Below, one piece after another: positions 6,103-11,924 of a stretch of DNA of 11,924 nucleotides. Position 1 is the first letter of the stretch. Every line of letters begins with the position of its first letter. The stretch comes from an uncultured Clostridia bacterium (GTDB lineage Bacteria; Bacillota; Clostridia; Oscillospirales; Acutalibacteraceae), in NCBI GenBank assembly GCA_946497265.1, contig CAMMKL010000042.1, forward strand, positions 1 through 11,924, read 5' to 3'. The position numbers and the translations under genes were made by a program. A model generated the notes under the pieces. It did not search any database, had not been told where the DNA came from, and saw nothing but the letters and a program-made list of their open reading frames with translations.

Positions 6103-6959
6103 TTCTTTTCCCCCTTGATGTTACAAATCATAATGTCCTCTATTGCTGGACGTTCCATAATACTATCCGGCATGGCTTTTCTAACCTCATCAACCCGCTT
6201 TGTGATAGCTGTAAACCCAAAAGCGGTTTGATTCACATTCATAAACAGTTTTTCGATATTTGTATTGAAATCTTTTCGATCGCCTTTGACGATTCTGTAG
6301 CTGTCCAATAGAATATCTTTATCCTGTTGAAAGATAATCCGCCCACTGTCAATCATTACCAGCATATCTGCGATTTTATCCAAATCAGAAGTAATATGTG
6401 TCGAAAAAAATACTCCACGTCCGCCTTTTTCCATAAATTCTTTTAGAATTTCCAGTAGCTGGCATCTGATAAGAGGGTCAAGTCCACTTGTCGGTTCGTC
6501 CATAATTAACAGTTCCGCCTTATGAGAAAGGGCTAGAGCTAAAGCATATTTCATTCTCATACCCTTTGATAATGTATTGATTCTCTGTTTAGGATTGAGG
6601 AAAAAACGGTCAAGATACTTTTTATACTCGTTTTCATCCCATGACTTATAGGCAGAGGCAACCATATCTTTCATTTCCGTTAAACTTAATTCATCATAAA
6701 AGCCCCCGTCATCAAGGACTATCCCTAAACGTTGTTTTATTTCCTTCTCATTAGTAGCCATATCCATTCCAAATATACGTATTTCGCCGGACGCTTTAGG
6801 CGTCAATGCCAAGATTGATCTCAATGTAGTTGTCTTTCCTGCTCCGTTTATGCCAATAAAACCAGTGATACACCCCTCCGGCAATGAAAATGAAACGTCT
6901 TGGAGGGAAAAGTTTCGATAGGTCTTATTCAGCCCTTTGACTTCTAAAATATTTTCCAT
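6087..6959 (-). CDS. ABC transporter ATP-binding protein
   Basis: The 290-residue cytoplasmic ATPase subunit belongs to a BcrA/YtrB-like exporter. Walker A is GINGAGKT (36-43), the signature is LSKGM (130-134, the degenerate form common in this subfamily), Walker B is LLIMDEP (150-156) with catalytic Glu155, and the switch histidine is His188. About 75 residues follow the nucleotide-binding domain and probably contact the permease. The ATG at 6959 is chosen because AGGAGG (6971-6966) lies 6 nt before it, within the last codons of the GntR gene. An upstream in-frame start at 6974 would place the ribosome binding site inside the gene. The ATG lies 1 nt after the GntR stop. Confidence 0.93.
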   Translation of the reverse strand: MENILEVKGLNKTYRNFSLQDVSFSLPEGCITGFIGINGAGKTTTLRSILALTPKASGEIRIFGMDMATNEKEIKQRLGIVLDDGGFYDELSLTEMKDMVASAYKSWDENEYKKYLDRFFLNPKQRINTLSKGMRMKYALALALSHKAELLIMDEPTSGLDPLIRCQLLEILKEFMEKGGRGVFFSTHITSDLDKIADMLVMIDSGRIIFQQDKDILLDSYRIVKGDRKDFNTNIEKLFMNVNQTAFGFTAITKRVDEVRKAMPDSIMERPAIEDIMICNIKGEKKCYCN

Positions 6960-6960
6960 G

Positions 6961-7335
6961 CTATTCCTCCTCAAATAGAATACTCATCATGTCGTTGAGT
7001 TCCTGTTGTGTAATTCCAAGGGATTTTGCCGTTTGTATCATATCCTGCATTTTTTGTTCCACTATACGGCGTTTAGAATCCCGCAGGAGTTCTACATTAC
7101 TTGTGGATACAAAGGTCCCGATACCTACCTGACGGTTGATAAAACCTTCTTGTTCTAAATCATCATAAACCCGTCGTATTGTTAAGATACTAACTTTTAA
7201 GTCATTAGCAAATGTCCGAATAGACGGCAAAATGTCGCCCTCTTCTAATTCACCTTTTAATATGGCATCAACGATCTGTTCCTTTATCTGCTGGTAAAGA
7301 GGGGCGTCTGATGTATTCGATATAACGATTTTCAT
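6961..7335 (-). CDS. GntR-family transcriptional regulator, YtrA subfamily
   Basis: The 124-residue protein has an N-terminal GntR winged helix (about 10-77: APLYQQIKEQIVDAILKG, then LPSIRTFANDLKVS and the wing VGIGTFVS) and only a short helical tail of about 45 residues. That architecture defines the YtrA subfamily, whose members usually repress the ABC exporter encoded next to them; in Bacillus subtilis YtrA relates to cell-envelope antibiotic stress. It is the first gene of the cassette, so self-repression of the whole operon is likely. AAAGGGG lies about 7 nt before the ATG. The promoter at 7400-7372 carries repeated boxes suitable as its operator. Confidence 0.92.
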   Translation of the reverse strand: MKIVISNTSDAPLYQQIKEQIVDAILKGELEEGDILPSIRTFANDLKVSILTIRRVYDDLEQEGFINRQVGIGTFVSTSNVELLRDSKRRIVEQKMQDMIQTAKSLGITQQELNDMMSILFEEE

Positions 7336-7369
7336 ATTCTATCCCCTTTAATGTGATGTTGCTATATGC

Positions 7370-7391
7370 ACACTATACACTACACACACTA
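7370..7391. promoter_or_regulatory. Three ACACTA boxes across the GntR promoter, candidate operator
   Basis: On the + strand ACACTA occurs at 7370-7375, 7377-7382 and 7386-7391, covering the -10 box and most of the spacer. A regulator bound here would exclude RNA polymerase. The GntR/YtrA protein encoded directly downstream is the natural candidate. The repeats are seen; the binding is inferred. Confidence 0.5.
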
Positions 7392-7400
7392 TGTTGTCAA
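7372..7400 (-). promoter_or_regulatory. Sigma-A-type promoter of the GntR-ABC operon
   Basis: On the minus strand TTGACA (7400-7395) and TATAGT (7377-7372) are separated by 17 nt. Transcription would start near 7365, leaving a leader of about 30 nt. It is the strongest-looking promoter in the window, consistent with a gene held off by a repressor. Confidence 0.85.
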
Positions 7401-7540
7401 GAGATTTGATCCAACGGAGGAAATCAGAAGGCTATATCAAGCAAAATGTTTCTTAGATTACGCTTTCATAACACCCGCTAAATGAGCGCGACCGGAAGGT
7501 AGCCATTTCTGGTACTCCCTTCGCCGGGGCATAACAGAAA

Positions 7541-7568
7541 ACGGCATGACCCTCTATCGTCATGCCGT
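7541..7568 (-). terminator. Rho-independent terminator of the GH20-thioesterase operon
   Basis: ACGGCATGA (7541-7549) pairs perfectly with TCATGCCGT (7560-7568) around a 10-nt loop. Read on the minus strand it is followed by TTTTCTGTT. It lies about 130 nt past the thioesterase stop, is the first hairpin with a U-tract there, and also shields the GntR promoter from read-through. Confidence 0.7.
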
Positions 7569-7603
7569 CCCTGTGTGAATCCAGTATGCTATTTTCCGTC
7601 CGC

Positions 7604-7625
7604 CCGGCTGTACAGCCGGTTTTTT
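7604..7625 (+). terminator. Orphan + strand rho-independent terminator
   Basis: CCGGCTG and CAGCCGG form a perfect 16-nt palindrome (7604-7619) followed by six T (7620-7625). The minus strand has no T-run after it, so it acts on + strand transcripts. No + strand gene lies upstream for almost 3 kb, so it either ends an unseen small RNA or is left from a lost gene. The hairpin itself is clear. Confidence 0.7.
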
Positions 7626-7697
7626 ATCGCTCATAGGGAAATCTTCCCCCAAAAACGCTTGCTTTTACCTGATCGCTTCCTCTAAAGAGGCGCCTTG

Positions 7698-8420
7698 CTA
7701 CAGAACAAGCTCCGATTCAAAGCAAAGACATGCGGGAAGCTGTCCGCGCAGATAAAAGGTTTTACCCTCCCGATAAGAGGACAGTTCCATTTCTTCCCCA
7801 AATCTGGCTTCATGATGATAAAACAGAGAAAGGGATTTGATCGTCTTTCCGGCCATCAGTTCTTCTTCCGCCTGATTACAGGCCAAATCAGCATACACCG
7901 CGTTGTTTAAGTGACGGTTGGTATCGGCCATAGAGTACTGCACCCGTATCCGTCCGGCAGGGCGGAAGTCTTCGTCTGCCAGCTTTGGGAACTTGAAATC
8001 CCCCAGCCCCTCGATTTGCGGAAAAGGCAAGGGAAGATCCTCCGGCGGGCGGCGGACGATGCGGCGGCTCTCAATATCCACCAGCATCCAGCGGGAATCC
8101 ACTTCGGCCAAAAGCGTACCTTCCCGATCATACACCCTGGTAAAGCGGGGATACTGCAACCGCACCGGCAGATAAGGGATGGTAGCAATCCGCACGATCT
8201 GCCCTCCTTTCGGCATATCGTGTACCGTTACATGGAGTTTTGCCAACAAGAAGACTTTTCCCAGCGAAGCCAAAAACGCATTGGAAAGGCCAAGCTGGTC
8301 GCAGTGCTGCATGCTGATTTCCTGCGCTTCCTTCAGCAGATAGGAAAGAGTCATACGGTTAAAGCTGTCGCAATAACTGTACTGAACACGGATTTCTTTT
8401 TCAAACACTGGCAACGGCAT
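7698..8420 (-). CDS. Acyl-ACP thioesterase
   Basis: Cytoplasmic hydrolase that releases fatty acids from acyl carrier protein. The 240-residue length and two tandem hot-dog domains (about 5-130 and 150-240) fit the bacterial FatA/FatB-like acyl-ACP thioesterase family. The N-terminal half has the usual SYLLKEAQEISMQHC helix (26-40), and the C-terminal half has DTNRHLNNAVY (166-176). Asp166, Asn168, His170 and Glu204 match the plant FatB catalytic set by motif and by the His-to-Glu spacing of 34; the residue after that Glu, Cys in plants, is Ala205 here. AAGGAG lies about 7 nt before the ATG. It starts 17 nt after the metallophosphoesterase and is the last gene of the operon. Confidence 0.92.
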   Translation of the reverse strand: MPLPVFEKEIRVQYSYCDSFNRMTLSYLLKEAQEISMQHCDQLGLSNAFLASLGKVFLLAKLHVTVHDMPKGGQIVRIATIPYLPVRLQYPRFTRVYDREGTLLAEVDSRWMLVDIESRRIVRRPPEDLPLPFPQIEGLGDFKFPKLADEDFRPAGRIRVQYSMADTNRHLNNAVYADLACNQAEEELMAGKTIKSLSLFYHHEARFGEEMELSSYREGKTFYLRGQLPACLCFESELVL

Positions 8421-8437
8421 TGGTAATCTCCTTCCTG

Positions 8438-9352
8438 TTAAAAACTGATTTCCCGCCGTGAGATCCTGGGTGCCATCGCAAACCCGCCCGTCATCCCGCT
8501 GTGGCCTAATTCCTGCGGGGATTTTCCCACGAATCCGGTTTCTGCGCCTTCGACCACGATTGTTCGGGCGTCCGGGTCCAGCTCCACCATAGTAAAAAGG
8601 CTCTCCCGGTATGGAGCGGTATAACGGATAAACGGATAGGCCGCGTCGATTTCCGCGCCGTAGGTCTCATGGGCATATTCCTCGCCGAGCCAGCTGTTGG
8701 CGGCGCTGTTAATATCAATATAATGGATGCCGTCCGCCTCCATATGGCTGTCCACATGGTTATGGCCGTTAAAGGAGGCCACCACTTTTTGAAAGCCCGC
8801 TTTGCGATTGGCTTCCGTCAGGACGGCGTGTACCTGTTCGCGGTTTTTGACTCCGTTTTCCGGATTGTAGAGGCCGGCATGGCTAAACAAAATGGTGGGT
8901 TTGTCGGTGGCGTCCAGGTCATCCTTCAGCCATCGCACCTGGCTCTGCGAAAGGTTTTCCCGGTATGGGGAAAACGCAAAATAATTGGCGTTTCCGTAGT
9001 CGTAGTCCACGCCGTCCTTGGTCACGGTATTGGTATCCAGCACGCAAAAGTGGAACCCCTTGCAATCAAACGAATAGTAAAAACGCTCCACACCCCAAAA
9101 ACGCAGCAACGTAAGTTAATCGGAAGCGTCGGTGTCGTGATTCCCCAATACGAGGTGCCGCTCTCCGGGAAAGCGGTTCCATACGTCCAAAAAATCCCGG
9201 TGTCCCTCTTCGGAATGGCAGAAATCACCCAAACAAACGATAAAGGCAGCCCTTTCCTTTTCCGCCGCCTGTACGAAAGCGCAAAGGCGCTCTGTGGCAT
9301 CGTGCATGATTTCCCGGTGTACGTCGGCGCACATTGCAAATTTAAATTTCAT
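8438..9352 (-). pseudogene. Metallophosphoesterase split by an in-frame stop codon
   Basis: Calcineurin-like metallophosphoesterase interrupted by TAA at 9118-9116. The first 78 codons carry the metal ligands Asp10 and His12 (ADVH), Asp43 (LGDF) and Asn71-His72 (GNHD). After the stop the same frame continues for 226 codons with the remaining ligands, FSHAG (His at read-through residue 158) and GHNHVD (197, 199). No base is missing or added: the frame is unchanged and both halves look conserved, so a single change from a sense codon such as AAA, CAA or GAA explains it. The second half could only restart at a TTG (9109), which has no ribosome binding site. GGGGGA precedes the ATG at 9352. A recent nonsense mutation is most likely; a sequencing error or read-through are alternatives. 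The gene starts 20 nt after the GH20 gene. Confidence 0.85.
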
Positions 9353-9372
9353 AATATCCCCCGTTACAGCCG

Positions 9373-11247
9373 CTACAGCAATACGCGGCTGGCTGAAATG
9401 ATTTTATCCCAGCGGTCACAGCGGCCGGGTACGCCGTTCTCGTTCGGGAAGAAGGGCAGCTTTTTCTCAGCCAGTTCCTCAATGGTATCAAGTTCCCCGG
9501 CTGCAAACGCTTCCATCCTCCATTGCGCCGATTCCATCCTCGCTAAGATTCCGCCCAAACGGCCGTCGAGTATCTCAAACCCATATGGCTTATTGGTGCA
9601 GAACCACAGTTCCCTCCATCGGTTCTTAAGCGCACGCATCGACTCCATCATATCGGGAACAAAATCAGCTAAAGACGCTGCGGCTTCGCGGTCGTTTTTC
9701 TGTACGGCCTCACCCGCCCTCTCCCGCCATCGGCATTTCAGGGCAAGCGCACGGCCCAAGTCTTCATAGAAAGCAAACAATAAATCAAATTCCGGATTCT
9801 CCCGACGGTAATCGGCATATTTTTTTGACAACTGTCCGTAATATTCCGACAAAAGAATCCCTTTTGTATCCTCCGTAAAGAGTGGAGCCAAGGTGTCTTC
9901 ATACAGCAGGTATTTGCTGGGGTTGGCCGCCTGTACATTTCCTGCCGGGACCCCGGGAATGCTGTCAAACAGCGAAAGATCCAGAAACGCCTGCGCATCT
10001 GCGTGGACACATTGGGCAAAGCGCTCCTTACAATGCGCTTCCTCATAGCCGCCTGTGTAGCCGAATTCCGCATAAACCTGCATACCGTACAAAGCGGCAA
10101 GGGTGTTGCATTCCGCCCCGTTATCGCCCCATGCAGTGATAAACACCTCTCGTATGCCAAGTTCCCGGCATTTCGTCAAGGCAGGGATGGTGTTGCTCAG
10201 GGTGGTGTCATAATTTGCAGACGGCCCCGACCAGGTCCATACCCCGCCCGCAAAAATCGTGGGAGCAGCAAACTGCTGGTGGCGCCGGATCATGGTATCA
10301 TAAACGGCCGGGTCGTCGTTGTAATAATCCCAATAGATCAGTTCAAAATCCTTTGGGGCCGATGCCAGTACCTCCGGCGGAATGACGGCATCCAAATCAT
10401 AATAAAAGCCGGTAGAAGAGGCGATACGGAAATACATATCGCTCCACATCATCGGCCTGAGGCCGTACTTTTTCAAGATTTGCGAAAGCCGGCCCAAATG
10501 CCGGCTCATGATCTCAAAGCCGGATTGATAACCGTTTTTTTTCAGATAATTGCCCAAGCCCAAATCCCACGCTTCATCCATTCCTACATGGATTCGGTTG
10601 GAACGGTAGGGCGCGCTCGCTTCACGGATCATTTCATCCAGCAGCTCGTAAGTTTTTTCTTCTCCCACCAGCAACACGGCCTCGGTGTCTTTCACTTCAT
10701 CATACACCGGCCAGTGCAGCATACGCTCCAAATGCCCCAACGTTTGGATGCAGGGGATCAATTCAATGCCAAGGTCATATGCGTAATCGTCCAGTTTCCT
10801 GAGTTCATCCCGGCTGTACCGGCCGCGCAGGTATCCAAAATAAGGTTGGGATGGGATTTCGTACGTCTCTTCGGTATACATCATGCCCAGATTCAAACCC
10901 ATCAAGGCCATCTTCCGGAAGAAATAATACAAGGTATCCGGCTTTAATACCGCATTGCGCGATACGTCAAACATCACGCCAATTTTGTCAAAGCAAGGCC
11001 GTTCGGTGCGGTGCACCCGGCCTTTCCCGGCTTCCTGGCAAAGCAGGGAAAGCGCGCGGTAAAATTGCACTTTTTCCGCATATTCAATGCGTCCGCCATG
11101 AGCATCCAGATCCACCCGAAGGCAATCCCCTTTGACCACTTCCACAGGGATCCCATCCTCACAAAGTTCCATCGGGAGTTCCGGAAGCAACAGGTTAAGC
11201 CCCCGCAGCAGGCCATCCAATTGCCCAGTTAAATTGACCCTTATCAT
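9373..11247 (-). CDS. GH20 beta-N-acetylhexosaminidase, GcnA-like
   Basis: Probable exo-beta-N-acetylglucosaminidase/galactosaminidase of glycoside hydrolase family 20. Its 624 residues and layout resemble streptococcal GcnA/GH20C, which acts on N-acetylglucosamine-ended glycans. An N-terminal domain (about 1-80) precedes a TIM-barrel domain (about 85-420). The barrel holds the catalytic pair in HVGMDE (Asp224, Glu225; Asp polarises the substrate N-acetyl group, Glu is the acid) and GGVWTWSGPS, with a mostly helical C-terminal part (about 430-624). No signal peptide is seen, so it is probably intracellular and acts on imported sugars. AGGAGG lies 11 nt before the ATG at 11247; an adjacent in-frame TTG at 11250 has better spacing (8 nt) and could be the real start. 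It is the first gene of the operon with the metallophosphoesterase and thioesterase. Confidence 0.93.
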   Translation of the reverse strand: MIRVNLTGQLDGLLRGLNLLLPELPMELCEDGIPVEVVKGDCLRVDLDAHGGRIEYAEKVQFYRALSLLCQEAGKGRVHRTERPCFDKIGVMFDVSRNAVLKPDTLYYFFRKMALMGLNLGMMYTEETYEIPSQPYFGYLRGRYSRDELRKLDDYAYDLGIELIPCIQTLGHLERMLHWPVYDEVKDTEAVLLVGEEKTYELLDEMIREASAPYRSNRIHVGMDEAWDLGLGNYLKKNGYQSGFEIMSRHLGRLSQILKKYGLRPMMWSDMYFRIASSTGFYYDLDAVIPPEVLASAPKDFELIYWDYYNDDPAVYDTMIRRHQQFAAPTIFAGGVWTWSGPSANYDTTLSNTIPALTKCRELGIREVFITAWGDNGAECNTLAALYGMQVYAEFGYTGGYEEAHCKERFAQCVHADAQAFLDLSLFDSIPGVPAGNVQAANPSKYLLYEDTLAPLFTEDTKGILLSEYYGQLSKKYADYRRENPEFDLLFAFYEDLGRALALKCRWRERAGEAVQKNDREAAASLADFVPDMMESMRALKNRWRELWFCTNKPYGFEILDGRLGGILARMESAQWRMEAFAAGELDTIEELAEKKLPFFPNENGVPGRCDRWDKIISASRVLL

Positions 11248-11381
11248 CAAAAATCGATCCTCCTGTTCTTAACCGCAGAAAAGCCGGCGCATTTTCAACG
11301 GCTTATAATCACATGTATGTTTCTATCCTCCGCCATCCACCGTTGCGCCCAGGATCAGCGGACGATAATGGATCCGCCATG

Positions 11382-11410
11382 ATTATAGCATACTTCATTT
11401 TGAAATACAC
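11382..11410 (-). promoter_or_regulatory. Extended -10 promoter for the GH20 operon
   Basis: On the minus strand TGCTATAAT (-10 at 11387-11382, with the TGn extension) is a strong element. The 17-nt-spaced -35 position (GTGTAT, 11410-11405) is poor. Weak -35 with extended -10 is typical of regulated promoters. The transcript would start near 11375. Confidence 0.65.
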
Positions 11411-11419
11411 TACTTTTTT

Positions 11420-11432
11420 GCAATGCAATTGC
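11420..11432. promoter_or_regulatory. Inverted repeat upstream of the GH20 promoter, candidate operator
   Basis: GCAAT and ATTGC form a perfect 5-bp inverted repeat around GCA, about 10 nt upstream of the weak -35 position. The placement suits an activator or a repressor. No regulator gene is linked, so the binding protein is unknown. Confidence 0.35.
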
Positions 11433-11579
11433 GTCTACATTCACCACTGAAAACGCGCGTACCATACCCTTCCCCTTCTCAGACCGTCGTAGGACCCAGC
11501 CCAAATAGAGGGGAAATGACTATCTAAGCTCTCTACAAACGGAATACCCGCCCATTACAATACGCTAAATCCCCTATCA

Positions 11580-11924
11580 TTACCAGCCGTGGGATGAATG
11601 GCAGGATACCTGAGCGCCAAACGGCATCAACGCAAGTTTTGCAAGCTTAAAGCACTGACGGCCAAACGGGATGCCTATGATGGTAATACACAAAACCAAT
11701 CCATTTATTGCAGAACACAAGGCGAGCGGGATGCCGCTTAGAAGAAGCCAAACAATGTTTAACAGAAGGGAAACCGCTCCCCCGCCGAAATAAACTTCCT
11801 TTCCGAACGGAAAAAACGATAATCCGGCAAATTTGAAGCACTGACGGCCAACAGGGATTCCTACAATGGTGACGCACCAAAGCACGCCCGCCAGCGTCCA
11901 GCCAAGCCCCTGCCACAAACCTCC
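11580..11924 (-). CDS. YccF-family inner membrane protein, 5' end outside the window
   Basis: The open frame runs off the right edge; the visible 114 residues begin within the protein. Two copies of the YccF motif are seen: WCVTIVGIPVGRQCFKFAGLSFFPFGKEV and LCITIIGIPFGRQCFKLAKLALMPFGAQV, separated by a hydrophobic segment, as is normal for this family. The first residues before the frame's TTG at 11918 (GGLWQGLGW) match the usual YccF N-terminal region, so that TTG is internal and roughly 10-20 residues are probably missing. It is an integral membrane protein with no established biochemical role. The last residues (VSCHSSHGW) do not resemble the usual family ending, but the motif core is complete. 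Confidence 0.88.
   Translation of the reverse strand, partial: GGLWQGLGWTLAGVLWCVTIVGIPVGRQCFKFAGLSFFPFGKEVYFGGGAVSLLLNIVWLLLSGIPLALCSAINGLVLCITIIGIPFGRQCFKLAKLALMPFGAQVSCHSSHGW
11650..11665 (-). repeat. Repeat within yccF, copy 1
   Basis: The 16-mer AAGCACTGACGGCCAA at 11650-11665 is repeated exactly at 11836-11851. The offset is 186 nt (62 codons), so both copies encode the same GRQCF part of the two YccF motifs. Nucleotide identity reflects internal duplication of the domain, possibly kept alike by gene conversion. Confidence 0.7.
11836..11851 (-). repeat. Repeat within yccF, copy 2
   Basis: Exact second copy of the 16-mer at 11650-11665, in the same reading frame and encoding the N-terminal YccF motif. 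Confidence 0.7.

Larger units (their letters stand above)
11251..11579. other. Intergenic region between YccF and GH20 genes
   Basis: No gene is seen in about 330 nt. The half near GH20 holds its promoter (11410-11382), an inverted repeat at 11420-11432, a leader of about 125 nt and a weak hairpin (AAGCCG 11281-11286 with CGGCTT 11299-11304) shortly before the ribosome binding site. The half near YccF has no convincing terminator for that minus-strand gene. Confidence 0.5.

Noticed and set aside
7679..7690. CCTCTAAAGAGG palindrome right after the thioesterase stop
   Set aside because: Short stem, tiny loop and no U-tract; the hairpin at 7541-7568 is the better terminator.
8669..9769. Long open frame of 366 codons on the + strand opposite the metallophosphoesterase and GH20 genes
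   Set aside because: It is antisense to genes with clear family motifs. Its low-complexity Val/Ile/His/Ser content is what a shadow frame of GC-rich coding DNA gives.
10003..10947. Open frame of 314 codons on the + strand opposite GH20
   Set aside because: Antisense shadow of the GH20 barrel; no motif and no ribosome binding site.
9373..11247. GH20 gene considered as a secreted surface enzyme
   Set aside because: The N-terminus has no hydrophobic signal segment and the C-terminus has no anchor motif, so an intracellular enzyme is more likely.
11448..11461. TGAAAACGC sequence resembling half of a catabolite-response element before the GH20 operon
   Set aside because: Only the left half fits; the right half (GCGTA) departs from the cre consensus, and the site is about 70 nt upstream of the transcription start.

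Overview
The window looks like a chromosomal stretch from a Bacillota (Firmicutes) genome, most likely a gut-type member of class Clostridia. The reasons are strong AGGAGG-like ribosome binding sites before most genes, a perfect sigma-A promoter, hairpin-plus-T-run terminators, and protein families typical of that group (DUF1638, LUD-domain protein, YtrA-type GntR regulator, GcnA-like GH20). No rRNA, tRNA, CRISPR array, transposase, integrase or phage gene was found.

Layout. Positions 1-140 hold three hairpin terminators: two end transcripts entering from the left on the + strand, and one faces both ways and ends the first minus-strand gene run. From 3049 down to 227 lie four minus-strand genes: a LUD-domain protein, cytidine deaminase, an AlkD-type DNA glycosylase and a DUF1638 protein. 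The last two are 1 nt apart and clearly co-translated. Divergent from the LUD gene is an AraC-family regulator (3310-4194, +), followed by a GNAT acetyltransferase (4219-4647, +) and a terminator. The 260-nt divergent intergenic region has a good promoter on each strand, a perfect inverted repeat, and an AraC leader RNA able to form competing hairpins, one of which covers the ribosome binding site.

Positions 7335 down to 5055 hold a minus-strand cassette that is visibly richer in A+T than its surroundings: GntR/YtrA regulator, ABC ATPase, ABC-2 permease and a small DUF3592 membrane protein. The genes overlap or nearly touch and share one strong promoter whose spacer carries repeated ACACTA boxes. 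It looks like an acquired, self-regulated exporter cassette. Gene-poor stretches lie on both sides (4700-5054 and 7401-7697).

From 11247 down to 7698 is a second minus-strand operon: a GcnA-like GH20 beta-N-acetylhexosaminidase, a metallophosphoesterase broken by an in-frame TAA just after its GNHD motif, and an acyl-ACP thioesterase, ending at a hairpin at 7541-7568. The right edge carries a YccF-family membrane protein whose 5' end lies outside the window.

Most of the window is ordinary housekeeping and accessory metabolism, and no clearly new multi-gene system is visible. The observations most worth checking are the AraC leader RNA with mutually exclusive hairpins, the nonsense-interrupted metallophosphoesterase with both halves conserved, the A+T-rich exporter cassette, and a + strand terminator at 7604-7625 that serves no visible gene.
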